NCBI RefSeq assembly: GCF_003660455.1
Contig: NZ_QZVR01000002.1
Coordinates: 124,001 to 188,000, forward strand
Source: Nocardioides ferulae
GTDB lineage: Bacteria; Actinomycetota; Actinomycetes; Propionibacteriales; Nocardioidaceae
Direction: 5' to 3'
Length of the DNA: 64,000 nt
Position 1 is the stretch's first letter. Each line of letters starts with the position of its first letter. Of this stretch, positions 42,008-50,230 are shown one piece after another. The translations under genes were made by a program, and so were the position numbers. The notes under the pieces are model-generated. The model was not told where the DNA came from. It ran no database searches and saw nothing but the letters and a program-made list of their open reading frames with translations.

Positions 42008-42643
42008 TCAGCCGAGCCCCCAACGCGCGCCGTCACCGACGTGGACGCTGGCGAGGAAGGCCAGCATCGAGGGGTGCTCCCAGCCCGCGTCGTGCGGGTA
42101 CTGGATGCGCACCACACCGGACGGTTCGTCTCCCCGGGTGTGGGTGGCGATCGTGGTGTAGCCGTCGCTCTCGGCGATCCAGAACCGGCGGCCCTCGTGG
42201 TCGACCGCCTCGCCGTGCGGCGGGTTGGCGTCGAACATGATCACCAGCTTGCCGCGGAAGTCGTCGGGGTGGGCCGACGTCGACCCGTCGTCGGGAGCGA
42301 TCGTCACGGCCGTAGGGCTCTGACCCTGCACCGACCACCCGGTCGGGGTGAGGTCGAAGGAGTACGGCGCGGCGTCGAACCGCTCGGCGACGAGCCGGAC
42401 GCCCTCCGGCGCGACCTGGGTGGCCTCGGTCGACGGAGACTCGGCGTCGGCGAGCACCGTGGCGGCACCGACCCCGAGGATGCTCGTCACGGCGAGGCCG
42501 GCGAGACCCGCCCGGAACCGCCGGCGGGTCCGGGCCCGGGCGGCGCGATGGGCGCGGGCGAGGTCGTCGGTGGGATCCGGCGACGGCAGGTCGGCCTCCG
42601 CGACCAGCGCGAGGGCCCGTTTGAGGTCAGGTGTCGGTGTCAT
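42008..42643 (-). CDS. Putative membrane-anchored regulator of the upstream sigma factor
   Basis: A 211-aa protein with an Arg-rich cytoplasmic N-terminus (HRAARARTRRRFRAG), one membrane helix (AGLAVTSILGVGAATVLA) and an outer domain (WIAESDGYTTIATHTRGD). ATG 42643 overlaps the sigma stop by 4 nt and follows GGAGG. The topology and coupling suggest an anti-sigma factor, although no known anti-sigma motif is seen. Confidence 0.65.
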   Translation of the reverse strand: MTPTPDLKRALALVAEADLPSPDPTDDLARAHRAARARTRRRFRAGLAGLAVTSILGVGAATVLADAESPSTEATQVAPEGVRLVAERFDAAPYSFDLTPTGWSVQGQSPTAVTIAPDDGSTSAHPDDFRGKLVIMFDANPPHGEAVDHEGRRFWIAESDGYTTIATHTRGDEPSGVVRIQYPHDAGWEHPSMLAFLASVHVGDGARWGLG

Positions 42644-43173
42644 GGGGATGCCTCCAGCGTCGGGTGTTCGGCGGGGGTGATGACGGTGCGCAGGTGGGCC
42701 AGGGCGCGGGCGTTCTGCGACTTCACGGTGCCGGTGGAGCAGCCGAGGACGCGCGCGGTCTCGGCCACGTCGAGGTCGTGCCAGTGCCGGAGCACGACCA
42801 CGGCCCGCTGGCGGGGTCCGAGCGAGGCGAGCGCCGCGAGCACGACCGCCCGCGTGTCGAGGTCGGTGCCCGGGGTGGTCGGCTCGGCGACGAGCTCGCC
42901 TGCCGGGTCGGCCGTCGCGGTCTCCCGCCGCCGGTGGGCACGTCGGGTCTCGTCGATGAACGCGTGGGTGAGGCTCCGGCGGGCGTAGGCGAGCGGGCTG
43001 TCGGCGCGGCGTACCCGCCTCCACGACAGGTAGAGACGGGTCAACGTCGTCTGCACGACGTCCTCGGCGAACGCCTCGTCGCCGGCGCACAACAGGGTCG
43101 CCGTCCGCACCAGGTCGCGACGGTGGGTGCGGGTGAACTCGACGAACTCCGCGGTCCGGTCATCAGCGCGCAC
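42640..43173 (-). CDS. SigE-family ECF sigma factor
   Basis: A 177-aa sigma factor. Region 2: FVEFTRTHRRDLVRTATLLCAGDEAFAEDVVQTTLTRLYLSWRRV with SPLAYARRSLTHAFIDETRR; region 4: LGPRQRAVVVLRHWHDLDVAETARVLGCSTGTVKSQNARALAHLR. These match the SigE-family (SigJ/SigM-like) group common in Streptomyces and Nocardioides. GTG 43173 has AAGGAGG just upstream, 5 nt away, so the longer open frame is not the start. Divergent from the VanY gene. Confidence 0.9.
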   Translation of the reverse strand: MRADDRTAEFVEFTRTHRRDLVRTATLLCAGDEAFAEDVVQTTLTRLYLSWRRVRRADSPLAYARRSLTHAFIDETRRAHRRRETATADPAGELVAEPTTPGTDLDTRAVVLAALASLGPRQRAVVVLRHWHDLDVAETARVLGCSTGTVKSQNARALAHLRTVITPAEHPTLEASP

Positions 43174-43281
43174 AGGTCCTCCTTCCACCCTGCTGACGGG
43201 TGCGGGCCCGACAACGGTTGCATGCACCCGCCCGGCAACCCGCCATGCAACCCGGTGTCCGCCGGCAGCGGTCAACGGGGC

Positions 43282-44052
43282 GTGAGAGAGAGCTGGTACG
43301 CCGCTGTCGCCGTCGCTGCCGTCTGCTCCGCCGTCGGCGCGGGGCTACTGGCCCAAGACCTGGACGACGTGGCCGTGACCCCCGCCCCGACCTCGGCACA
43401 GCCCTCGAGCGGCAGGGTCGCGCCCGGGGGGACCGGCCGGGACGTCGAGTCCGGCCCCTTCGACCGGACCGTGCACTCCACCGCCCACCCGAGCAGCATC
43501 TGGGTCGTCGTCAACAAGGCGAACCCGATCGAGCCGGCCGACTTCCGCCCCGAGGTCGCCCTGGTCCGCGGCTACCAGGTGGCGATCGCCGCGGCCGGGC
43601 CCCTCGAGCGCCTTCTCGTGGACGCCGACCGCCTGGGGTTGGGCTTCAAGATCGCCAGTGCCTTCCGCTCCTACGACTACCAGCGAGAGGTCCACGCGGC
43701 CACCGTCGCGAGCCGGGGCCGGGCGGCTGCCGACCGGGTCTCGGCGCGGGCCGGCCACAGCGAGCACCAGACCGGGCTGGCGGTCGACCTGGTCACGCCG
43801 GCCGACCCGGCGTGCGACTTCGAGGCCTGCTTCGCCGAGACCCCGGGCGGCCGGTGGCTGGCGAGCGAGGCGTGGCGCTACGGATTCGTCGTCCGCTACC
43901 GGCCCGGCAGCACCGCGATCACCGGCTACTCCCCGGAGCCGTGGCACCTGCGCTACGTCGGTCGGGGCCTGGCGGCCGAGTTGCGGCGTACCGGCGTGGG
44001 GACGCTCGAAGAGTTCTTCGGGGTCGCCGGGGGCGACTACCGCACCGGCTGA
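43282..44052 (+). CDS. VanY-type D-alanyl-D-alanine carboxypeptidase
   Basis: A 256-aa exported metallopeptidase (M15B) trimming the terminal D-Ala of peptidoglycan stem peptides. It has a short signal or anchor (WYAAVAVAAVCSAVGAGLLA) then VNKANPIEPADFRPE, SAFRSYDYQREV, the zinc motif GHSEHQTGLAVDLV (SxHxxGxAxD) and EPWHLRYVG. GTG 43282 gives a clean signal; ATG 43222 is possible but adds a poor hydrophilic extension. Divergent from a sigma factor gene, which could respond to cell-wall stress. Confidence 0.85.
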   Translation: MRESWYAAVAVAAVCSAVGAGLLAQDLDDVAVTPAPTSAQPSSGRVAPGGTGRDVESGPFDRTVHSTAHPSSIWVVVNKANPIEPADFRPEVALVRGYQVAIAAAGPLERLLVDADRLGLGFKIASAFRSYDYQREVHAATVASRGRAAADRVSARAGHSEHQTGLAVDLVTPADPACDFEACFAETPGGRWLASEAWRYGFVVRYRPGSTAITGYSPEPWHLRYVGRGLAAELRRTGVGTLEEFFGVAGGDYRTG

Positions 44053-44097
44053 CGTGCGAGCCCACCGTTGGGAGGGTCCCTCTCGGGCTTGACCTGC

Positions 44098-44149
44098 CTT
44101 GAGATGCTCTCAAGACACAGTGCGAACTGACTCTTGAGAGGGTGTCAAG
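44098..44149. promoter_or_regulatory. Two operator-like palindromes before a TetR gene
   Basis: CTTGAGATGCTCTCAAG (44098-44114) has 7-bp perfect arms. CTTGAGAGGGTGTCAAG (44133-44149) is a looser copy ending 1 nt before the ATG. The 35-bp spacing and position over the start suggest autorepression. TTGACC at 44089-44094 could be a -35. Confidence 0.55.
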
Positions 44150-44150
44150 A

Positions 44151-44720
44151 ATGCCGGGGTCCCGCGCCGCCGACCAGGCGGGGAGACGGATTGCGATCCT
44201 GCACGCCGCCGAGGCCCGGCTGCGCGACGGCGGCCCCGCCGCGCTGTCGGTGGCGGCGATCGCCCGCGAGCTCGGCGTCGCACAGAACACCGTCTACTGG
44301 TACTTCCCCTCCCGGGCTCACCTCCTCGTCGCCGCGCTGGAGCGGCTGCTCGCCGCCGAGCTCGCGGAGCCGCCACCCGCCGACCTGCCACCGGTGCCCC
44401 GGCTCCTGTGGACCACCGACCGGTTGGCGTCCCTGTGGCCGATGTTCGGCTTTCTCTACGAGAACGCCGGTCGCTCGGAGGTGGTCGCCGACTGTCTCGC
44501 TCGCATCGACGAGGTGCTGACCGATCGCTTCACCGACGCCTTCCGCGAGCAGGTGCCGGCGCGCGAGGTCGGTGCCGCCGTCGCGGTGTTCCGGGCCACC
44601 GTCGACGGGGCCTTCGCGCGCGGCCTGGACGCCTCGACCCGGCGCCTGGTGCTGCGTTACGCCGCGGCCCGGCTCACTCGCGACCCCGGCCGGGCGTCGG
44701 AGCGGGGGCCGGGTCGTTAG
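44151..44720 (+). CDS. TetR-family transcriptional regulator
   Basis: A 189-aa repressor with HTH LSVAAIARELGVAQNTVYWYFPSRAHLLVAAL at about 35-66 and a helical ligand-binding part (LWTTDRLASLWPMFGFLYENAG). ATG 44151 lies directly behind two palindromes (44098-44149), so it probably represses itself. It is followed within 10 bp by an FAH-family gene that has its own promoter-like hexamer. The ligand is unknown. Confidence 0.83.
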   Translation: MPGSRAADQAGRRIAILHAAEARLRDGGPAALSVAAIARELGVAQNTVYWYFPSRAHLLVAALERLLAAELAEPPPADLPPVPRLLWTTDRLASLWPMFGFLYENAGRSEVVADCLARIDEVLTDRFTDAFREQVPAREVGAAVAVFRATVDGAFARGLDASTRRLVLRYAAARLTRDPGRASERGPGR

Positions 44721-44729
44721 GCTCGCCGG

Positions 44730-45539
44730 GTGCGCATCGCGAGATTCACCACGGGCGAGGAGCCCCAGTTCGGCGTCGTGACCGGAGAGGTCGACGAGTT
44801 CGGCCAGCCGGCCGACGACAGCGTCGTGGTCGCCCTGGCCGGCGACCCCCTCTACGTCGGGATCAAGCTGCTCGAGGAGCAGCACCGGCTGGCCGACGTC
44901 CGGCTGCTCGCGCCGGTGCTGCCGCGCAGCAAGGTCGTCGGCATCGGCCGCAACTACGCCGCCCACGCCGCCGAGATGGACAGCGACGTCCCGGACGAGC
45001 CGCTGATGTTCCTCAAGCCCAACACCAGCGTTGTCGGCCCGGGTGACCCGATCTTCTACCCCCGCCAGACCCAGGAGCTGCACTTCGAGGGCGAGCTCGC
45101 GCTGGTGATCGGCCGGATCTGCCGTGACGTGCCGCCGGAGCAGGCCACCGACGTGATCTTCGGCTACACGATCGGCAACGACGTGACCGCCCGCGACCTG
45201 CAGCGCAGCGACGTGCAGTTCACCCGGGCCAAGGGGTTCGACTCGTTCTGCCCCCTGGGCCCCTGGATCGAGACGGACCTCGACCCGCACGACTTCGCCG
45301 AGGGACGCGCGGTCCAGACCCACCTCAACGGCGACCTCAAGCAGGACGGCAGCACCCGCGACCTGATCTTCGACATCCCGACCCTGGTCGCCCACGTCTC
45401 GAGCGTGATGACGCTGCTCCCTGGCGACGTCATCCTCACCGGCACCCCCGCGGGTGTCGGCCCGATGGAGGTGGGCGACGAGGTCGAGGTCTCGATCGCC
45501 GGCCTCGGCACCCTCACGAACCCCGTCAAGGCAAGGTGA
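44730..45539 (+). CDS. Fumarylacetoacetate-hydrolase-family protein
   Basis: A 269-aa enzyme of the FAH superfamily, which includes acylpyruvases, 2-oxo-hydratases and oxaloacetate decarboxylases. Signatures: VVGIGRNYAAHAAEM, PLMFLKPNTSVVGPGDPI, HFEGELALVIGRICRDV (metal-binding Glu residues), GYTIGNDVTARDLQ, AKGFDSFCPLGPWI and LTGTPAGVGPMEVGD. TAGGCT (44718-44723) ends 6 nt before GTG 44730, so it is probably leaderless. It overlaps gltX by 4 nt, a pairing common in high-GC Actinobacteria. Confidence 0.9.
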   Translation: MRIARFTTGEEPQFGVVTGEVDEFGQPADDSVVVALAGDPLYVGIKLLEEQHRLADVRLLAPVLPRSKVVGIGRNYAAHAAEMDSDVPDEPLMFLKPNTSVVGPGDPIFYPRQTQELHFEGELALVIGRICRDVPPEQATDVIFGYTIGNDVTARDLQRSDVQFTRAKGFDSFCPLGPWIETDLDPHDFAEGRAVQTHLNGDLKQDGSTRDLIFDIPTLVAHVSSVMTLLPGDVILTGTPAGVGPMEVGDEVEVSIAGLGTLTNPVKAR

Positions 45540-47029
45540 CCCCCGCAGTGAGCAGCACCCCCACGACCGGCCCCGTCCGCGTCCGCATGGCCCCGAGCCC
45601 CACCGGCTCGCCGCACGTCGGCCTGGCCCGCACCGCCCTCTACAACTGGGCGTTCGCGCGCAAGCACGGCGGCACCTTCGTGTTCCGCATCGAGGACACC
45701 GACAAGGAGCGCAACACCGAGGAGTCCTACGAGTCGCTCATCGACCTGATGCAGTGGCTCGGCCTCTCCTGGGACGAGGGGGTCGTGGTCGGCGGCCCCT
45801 ACGGCCCCTACCGCCAGTCCGAGCGCACCGACATCTACACCGACGTGCTCGCGAAGCTGCGCGAGTCGGCGTACACCTACGACTGCTACTGCACCACCGA
45901 GGAGGTCGACGCGCGCCGCAAGGCCTCCGGCTCCAAGGCGATGGGGTACGACGGCTTCTGCCGCGAGCTCTCCGAGGAGCAGGTGGCGGCCTTCCGCGGC
46001 GAGGGTCGCCAGCCGGTCGTGCGGTTCCGGATGCCGGAGGGCGAGATCACCTTCGACGACCTGGTCCGCGGGCCGATCACGTTCCAGACCGAGCACGTCC
46101 CCGACTTCGCGCTCGCCCGCGCCAACGGCGACCCGCTCTACACGCTGACCGCGCCGGTCGACGACGCCACCATGCGGATCACCCACGTGCTGCGCGGGGA
46201 GGACCTCCTCTCGAGCACCCCGCGTCAGATCGCGTTGTTCGAGGGCCTCAAGGCGATCGGGGTCGCCACGGGGACCCCCGCGTTCGGGCACCTGCCCTAC
46301 GTCATGGGGGAGGGCAACAAGAAGCTCTCCAAGCGCGACCCGCAGGCGCACATGGCGCTCTACCGCGAGCAGGGCTTCCTCCCGGAGGGGCTGCTGAACT
46401 ACCTCGCGCTGCTGGGGTGGGCGATCGCGGCCGATCGCGACGTGTTCACGCTCGCCGAGATGGTCGAGGCGTTCGACATCAAGGACGTCAACCCCAACCC
46501 GGCGCGCTTCGACCTCAAGAAGGCCGAGGCGATCAACGCGGCGCACATGCGGCTGCTCTCGCTCGACGAGATCACCCACCGGGTGCTGCCCCACCTCAAG
46601 GCCGCCGGCGTGGTCTCCGACCCGGTGAGCGACTCCGACGCCCAGCTTCTCGAGCTGGCCATGCCGCTGGTCGCCGAGCGCATCAACAAGCTCACCGAGG
46701 CCACCGACATGCTCGGCTTCCTGTTCGTCGACGAGGAGCACTTCACCGTCGACGAGGCCGACGCGGCCAAGCTTCTCGACGCCGACGGCCTCCGGGTCGT
46801 CCGGGCGGCCCACGACGCGCTGGCGGGCCTGCACGGCTGGGCGGCCGGCGACATCCAGGAGGCGTTGCAGTCCGCGCTGGTCGAGGGCCTGGGGCTCAAG
46901 CCGCGGCTCGCCTTCGGGCCGGTCCGGGTGGCCGTGAGTGGTCGCCGCGTGTCGCCGCCGCTGTTCGAGTCGATGGAGCTGCTCGGCCGCGACCGCAGCC
47001 TGGCGCGGCTGCAGCGCGCGCTGGGCTGA
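45536..47029 (+). CDS. gltX: Glutamyl-tRNA synthetase
   Basis: A 497-aa class I synthetase charging tRNA-Glu; in organisms without GlnRS, as most actinobacteria, it also charges tRNA-Gln for later amidation. HIGH-type motif in APSPTGSPHVGLART, RIEDTDKERNTEES, VDDATMRITHVLRGEDLLSSTPRQI and KMSKS-type KKLSKRDP are present, with an anticodon-binding C-terminal domain. GTG 45536 overlaps the preceding stop (GTGA); GTG 45548 is another option. tRNA-Gln and tRNA-Glu genes lie 1-1.2 kb downstream. Confidence 0.95.
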   Translation: MTPAVSSTPTTGPVRVRMAPSPTGSPHVGLARTALYNWAFARKHGGTFVFRIEDTDKERNTEESYESLIDLMQWLGLSWDEGVVVGGPYGPYRQSERTDIYTDVLAKLRESAYTYDCYCTTEEVDARRKASGSKAMGYDGFCRELSEEQVAAFRGEGRQPVVRFRMPEGEITFDDLVRGPITFQTEHVPDFALARANGDPLYTLTAPVDDATMRITHVLRGEDLLSSTPRQIALFEGLKAIGVATGTPAFGHLPYVMGEGNKKLSKRDPQAHMALYREQGFLPEGLLNYLALLGWAIAADRDVFTLAEMVEAFDIKDVNPNPARFDLKKAEAINAAHMRLLSLDEITHRVLPHLKAAGVVSDPVSDSDAQLLELAMPLVAERINKLTEATDMLGFLFVDEEHFTVDEADAAKLLDADGLRVVRAAHDALAGLHGWAAGDIQEALQSALVEGLGLKPRLAFGPVRVAVSGRRVSPPLFESMELLGRDRSLARLQRALG

Positions 47030-47042
47030 CGGGCGACCGGGG

Positions 47043-47993
47043 GTGCTTGCTTCTCCGTCGGCCGGGCTGGCCTATCACGAGCTGTTCCGGGCGGGCCGGG
47101 GCAGCAGGTGGTGGTCGATCCTCGGCGTCTTCACGCTGCTGGCGCTGATGGTCGTGGTGATCCCGATCGGGCTCACCGTGGTCTTCCTGGTCGGCTACGC
47201 CGTCGCCGGCTCTGACGTGGGGGCGGCGCTGGACCGGCTGGTCGACCTCGACGACCCAACCCCGGTCAGCCTGGCCTACCTCAACCTGTCGCTGGCGGCC
47301 GCGATCCCGGTGGTGCTCGGCCTGGTGTGGCTGCTGCACGCCCTGCGACCCGGCTGGGCCTCGTCGGTGCGCGGGCGACTGCGCTGGGGCTGGCTGGCGA
47401 CCTGCTTCGCGCTGGCGTTCGCGGCGCTCGTGGTGACCGTGCTGGTCTCCGCGCTGCTGCCGGCCCAGGGCGCCGACACCTCGATGGACGGCGGGCTCAA
47501 CGACTTCACCACCACCACCCGCGACTTCGCGCTGGTGGTGCTGTTGCTCACGCCGCTCCAGGCCGCGGGGGAGGAGTACGCCTTCCGCGGCTACCTCACC
47601 CAGGCCTTCGGCGGGCTGCTCGGCTCCCGGTGGGTGGCGGTGCTCGGACCGGCGCTGCTGTTCGCCCTGGCGCACGGCGCCCAGGACCTGCCGGTCTTCT
47701 TCGACCGGTTCGCGTTCGGTGTGGTCTCGGGGATCCTCGTGATCGCCACCGGCGGCCTGGAGGCCGGCATCGCCATGCACGTGCTGAACAACTGGTTGGC
47801 CTTCGGGCTGGCGCTGGCGTTCGGCGACATGGCGTCCACGCTGAACCCCACCGGCGGCTCGTGGTGGAGCATCCCGGTGACGCTGACCCAGTCGCTGGCC
47901 TTCCTCGGGCTGACCCTGCTGGTGGCCCGCCGGATGGGCGTCGAGTCGCGCACCGGGGAGCCCGTTTTGGTGGCCCGAAACCCACCCGTGTAA
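47043..47993 (+). CDS. CPBP-family intramembrane metalloprotease
   Basis: A 316-aa membrane protein with about seven to eight hydrophobic segments. The CPBP/Abi signatures are present: LQAAGEEYAFRGYL (EExxxR), FALAHGAQDL and GIAMHVLNNW, giving the Glu, Arg and His residues of this family of Rce1-like proteases. The target is unknown. It follows gltX by 13 nt. Confidence 0.85.
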   Translation: MLASPSAGLAYHELFRAGRGSRWWSILGVFTLLALMVVVIPIGLTVVFLVGYAVAGSDVGAALDRLVDLDDPTPVSLAYLNLSLAAAIPVVLGLVWLLHALRPGWASSVRGRLRWGWLATCFALAFAALVVTVLVSALLPAQGADTSMDGGLNDFTTTTRDFALVVLLLTPLQAAGEEYAFRGYLTQAFGGLLGSRWVAVLGPALLFALAHGAQDLPVFFDRFAFGVVSGILVIATGGLEAGIAMHVLNNWLAFGLALAFGDMASTLNPTGGSWWSIPVTLTQSLAFLGLTLLVARRMGVESRTGEPVLVARNPPV

Positions 47994-48048
47994 GGTCTCT
48001 CCTCGGTTCCGGAAGGCGCTGGGAGGCGCCCGAAGTGAACCAAGTCAG

Positions 48049-48120
48049 TGGGATATGGTGTAATTGGCAGCACGACTGATTCTGGTTCAGTTAGTCTAGG
48101 TTCGAGTCCTAGTATCCCAG
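48049..48120 (+). tRNA. tRNA-Gln (anticodon CTG)
   Basis: The acceptor stem TGGGATA (48049-48055) pairs with TATCCCA (48113-48119). The anticodon arm is ACTGA-TTCTGGT-TCAGT, with anticodon CTG reading CAG. The T loop has GGTTCGAGTCC. The length is 72 nt without encoded CCA. Confidence 0.95.
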
Positions 48121-48124
48121 CGAG

Positions 48125-48149
48125 ATCGCGGCCTGCGGGCCGCGATTTT
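48125..48149 (+). terminator. Intrinsic terminator after tRNA-Gln
   Basis: ATCGCGGCC (48125-48133) and GGCCGCGAT (48138-48146) form a 9-bp stem with loop TGCG, followed by TTTT. It lies 4 nt after the tRNA. Confidence 0.8.
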
Positions 48150-48233
48150 GTGCGGATCCCCAGCGCAGGCTAGGGTTTCGCAGGTTGTTCGAGGCAGGCT
48201 CGAGAGGGTCGGTCGAGAGCGACCGCAGTGCAT

Positions 48234-48306
48234 GCCCCCGTTGTGTAGCGGCCTAGCACGCCGCCCTCTCAAGGCGGTAGCGCCGGTTCGAATCCGGTCG
48301 GGGGTA
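48234..48306 (+). tRNA. tRNA-Glu (anticodon CTC)
   Basis: The acceptor stem GCCCCCG (48234-48240) pairs with CGGGGGT. The anticodon arm CCGCC-CTCTCAA-GGCGG has anticodon CTC reading GAG. The T arm contains GGTTCGAATCC. CCA is encoded at 48307-48309. Confidence 0.95.
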
Positions 48307-48316
48307 CCACACCGAG

Positions 48317-48346
48317 AAGGGCCCCGGTCGGCAGACCGGGGCCCTT
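48317..48346 (+). terminator. Intrinsic hairpin after tRNA-Glu
   Basis: AAGGGCCCCGGTC (48317-48329) pairs perfectly with GACCGGGGCCCTT (48334-48346) around a 4-nt loop, 13-bp stem. It also lies just after the stop of the minus-strand gene to its right. Confidence 0.8.
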
Positions 48347-48363
48347 CGTCGTGGAGCGAGCCG

Positions 48364-48906
48364 TCAGAGCTTCCAGCGGTAGTACTTCGCGCCGCCCTTG
48401 CCGGCGCTGTCGATGCAGGTGTCGGGGCAGCCGGCGGTCCCGGCCATCGCGAACGACGAGGCCCGCCAACGCAGCGTCCGGGTGCCCTTGTCGATCCTCT
48501 TCAGCGGGATCGTGATCCGGAACGAGCTGTCACCGGTCCGCTTGGAGGGGACGGTGGAGCACTTGCGCGGCTCTCCCGAGCCCGTGACCCGGTAGCTGCA
48601 GATGTCGGCCGAGACCTCGCCGTCGCGGTATCGCACGGCGGCGCCGCGGATGATCTTCTTCGAGATCCGGAAGTCGGCGCCGAGCCCCCCGGGGAAGGTC
48701 AGGTCCTCGTCGGCGATCGCCTCCCACGTCCGGAAGGTGACGACGATCTTCTTGCCGTCCTTGGTCAGCGTCACCCGCTTGAGGTCCAGGTTGGAGGCGA
48801 CGTCGCCCTGGGCGTCCTTCCTGGTGGTCGACGTCGCGGCCTGCGCGGCAGCAGGGGTCAGCAGGACGAGACTGGCGGTGACGAGAGCGGCCAGGGTGCG
48901 GCGCAT
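48364..48906 (-). CDS. Secreted protein of unknown function
   Basis: A 180-aa exported protein with a good signal peptide (LAALVTASLVLLTPAAAQA, cleavage near residue 23) and a basic, beta-rich domain: DVASNLDLKRVTLTKDGKKIVVTFRTW, SADICSYRVTGSGEPRKC and GCPDTCIDSAGKGG. Four Cys may make two disulfides. I recognise no family. Confidence 0.65.
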   Translation of the reverse strand: MRRTLAALVTASLVLLTPAAAQAATSTTRKDAQGDVASNLDLKRVTLTKDGKKIVVTFRTWEAIADEDLTFPGGLGADFRISKKIIRGAAVRYRDGEVSADICSYRVTGSGEPRKCSTVPSKRTGDSSFRITIPLKRIDKGTRTLRWRASSFAMAGTAGCPDTCIDSAGKGGAKYYRWKL

Positions 48907-49001
48907 GCGGTTCCTCCGAGGGTCGGTGCGGGTGGCGGACAGGTCCTTCCCTGCGCTGTCCCGCTCTAACCCGGTTCCGGGGGTCTTTCACCGTGAGGCG
49001 C

Positions 49002-50087
49002 TCAGCCGCACAGCCCGTTCTCGGCTGCGTCCTCGGGCGAGCCGCCGGGGTTCCTGCCGCTGACCGCGCCCTTGCCGAGCCGGCCCAGCGGCTCGTCGGC
49101 GATGACCTTGCGCCACAGCTTCTCGGCGTCCTCGGTCAGCTCGAGTCGGCCCCAGTTCGGGTCTTCGCGGGGGAACTCGGCAGTAGGAGCGGTCACGAAC
49201 CGGATGTCGCGCAGGTCGGCGTGCTGCAGCGACTCGGCGAGCTGGACGAGCTTGCCCGCCGAAGCGAGGTCCGGGCTGGTCTGCAGCGAGCCGGTCAGGG
49301 CCCGAGCGAAGGAGTAGAGCTTGTCGGGCCGGGTGAGCGTGCCGGCGGTGAGGACCTTGCCGATCATCGAGGCCATGAACGCCTGCTGCCGCTTCATCCG
49401 GCCGAGGTCGGAGTTCGGGGTGGAGCTGCGCTGGCGGACGTAGTCGAGGGACAGGTCACCGTCGAGGGTCTGGGTGCCGGCGTCGAAGTAGATCTTGGCC
49501 TTGTCGTCGGCGATCGGCTCGGGGATGCAGACCTCGACGCCGTCGATCGCGTCGACCATGTCCTTGAAGCCGCCGAAGTCCAAGACGACATAGGAGTCGA
49601 CGTAGATGCCGGTCGTGGCCTCGAGCTGGGCCGCCGTGCACTGCGGTCCGGCGAGTGCGAGCGCCTCGTTCCAGGTGGCGTCCTGCTCGGCCGGCACGAT
49701 CTCGCCGCCGGGCTCACCGCCGACGACGCACTCCGGACGGTCGACGAGCGTGTCCCGCGGGATCGAGATGCCGTACGCCGACTCGCGACCGTCGGCGACG
49801 TGCAGCAGGATCGTCGTGTCCGAGCCGCCCCCGCCGGACTCGGCGTCCACCCCGCAGTCGACGCAGTCGCGGCGGTCGGTGCCCAGCACGAGGATGTTCA
49901 GCTCCGAGGTGTCGTGCACCGGCTGCTTCCGGTCGACCTCGTGCTCGATCCCCGGCCCCTCCTCGATGCCGCGGTCGACCTCCGAGTAGGCCAGGGTCAC
50001 CGTGAGCCCGGTGACCAGGGCGACGACCAGCTCGGCGACGAGGATGACGCGCAGCACGGGGCGGCGGCGACGCCGGCGGTGGGGCAT
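49002..50087 (-). CDS. LCP-family (LytR-CpsA-Psr) cell-wall glycopolymer ligase
   Basis: A 361-aa type II membrane protein that attaches glycopolymers such as teichoic acids or arabinogalactan to peptidoglycan. It has an Arg-rich cytoplasmic start (HRRRRRR), a membrane helix (VILVAELVVALVTGLTVTL) and the LCP domain: LNILVLGTDRR, SDTTILLHV, SIPRDTLV, VVLDFGGFKDMVDAIDGVEV and LDYVRQRSS with DLGRMKRQQAFM, which holds Arg residues for the pyrophosphate lipid. ATG 50087 follows GGAAGGA. It also has unusual Cys pairs near CVDCG. Confidence 0.92.
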   Translation of the reverse strand: MPHRRRRRRPVLRVILVAELVVALVTGLTVTLAYSEVDRGIEEGPGIEHEVDRKQPVHDTSELNILVLGTDRRDCVDCGVDAESGGGGSDTTILLHVADGRESAYGISIPRDTLVDRPECVVGGEPGGEIVPAEQDATWNEALALAGPQCTAAQLEATTGIYVDSYVVLDFGGFKDMVDAIDGVEVCIPEPIADDKAKIYFDAGTQTLDGDLSLDYVRQRSSTPNSDLGRMKRQQAFMASMIGKVLTAGTLTRPDKLYSFARALTGSLQTSPDLASAGKLVQLAESLQHADLRDIRFVTAPTAEFPREDPNWGRLELTEDAEKLWRKVIADEPLGRLGKGAVSGRNPGGSPEDAAENGLCG

Positions 50088-50230
50088 GCAGGGGTCCTTC
50101 CAGCAGGGATCCCGAGAGTCGTGGCTCGTCCGGAGCCTACGGGGCCGTCGGTGCCGATCGGTGGCGTTAGGCTCGCGACCGTGTCCGATTCCCGCCAGAG
50201 AGTGTCGGTGGCGTCGGTCACGATGGAGCC

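Noticed and set aside
48001..48310. Integration site at the tRNA genes
   Set aside because: Both tRNAs are intact, and I found no integrase or partial tRNA repeat nearby.
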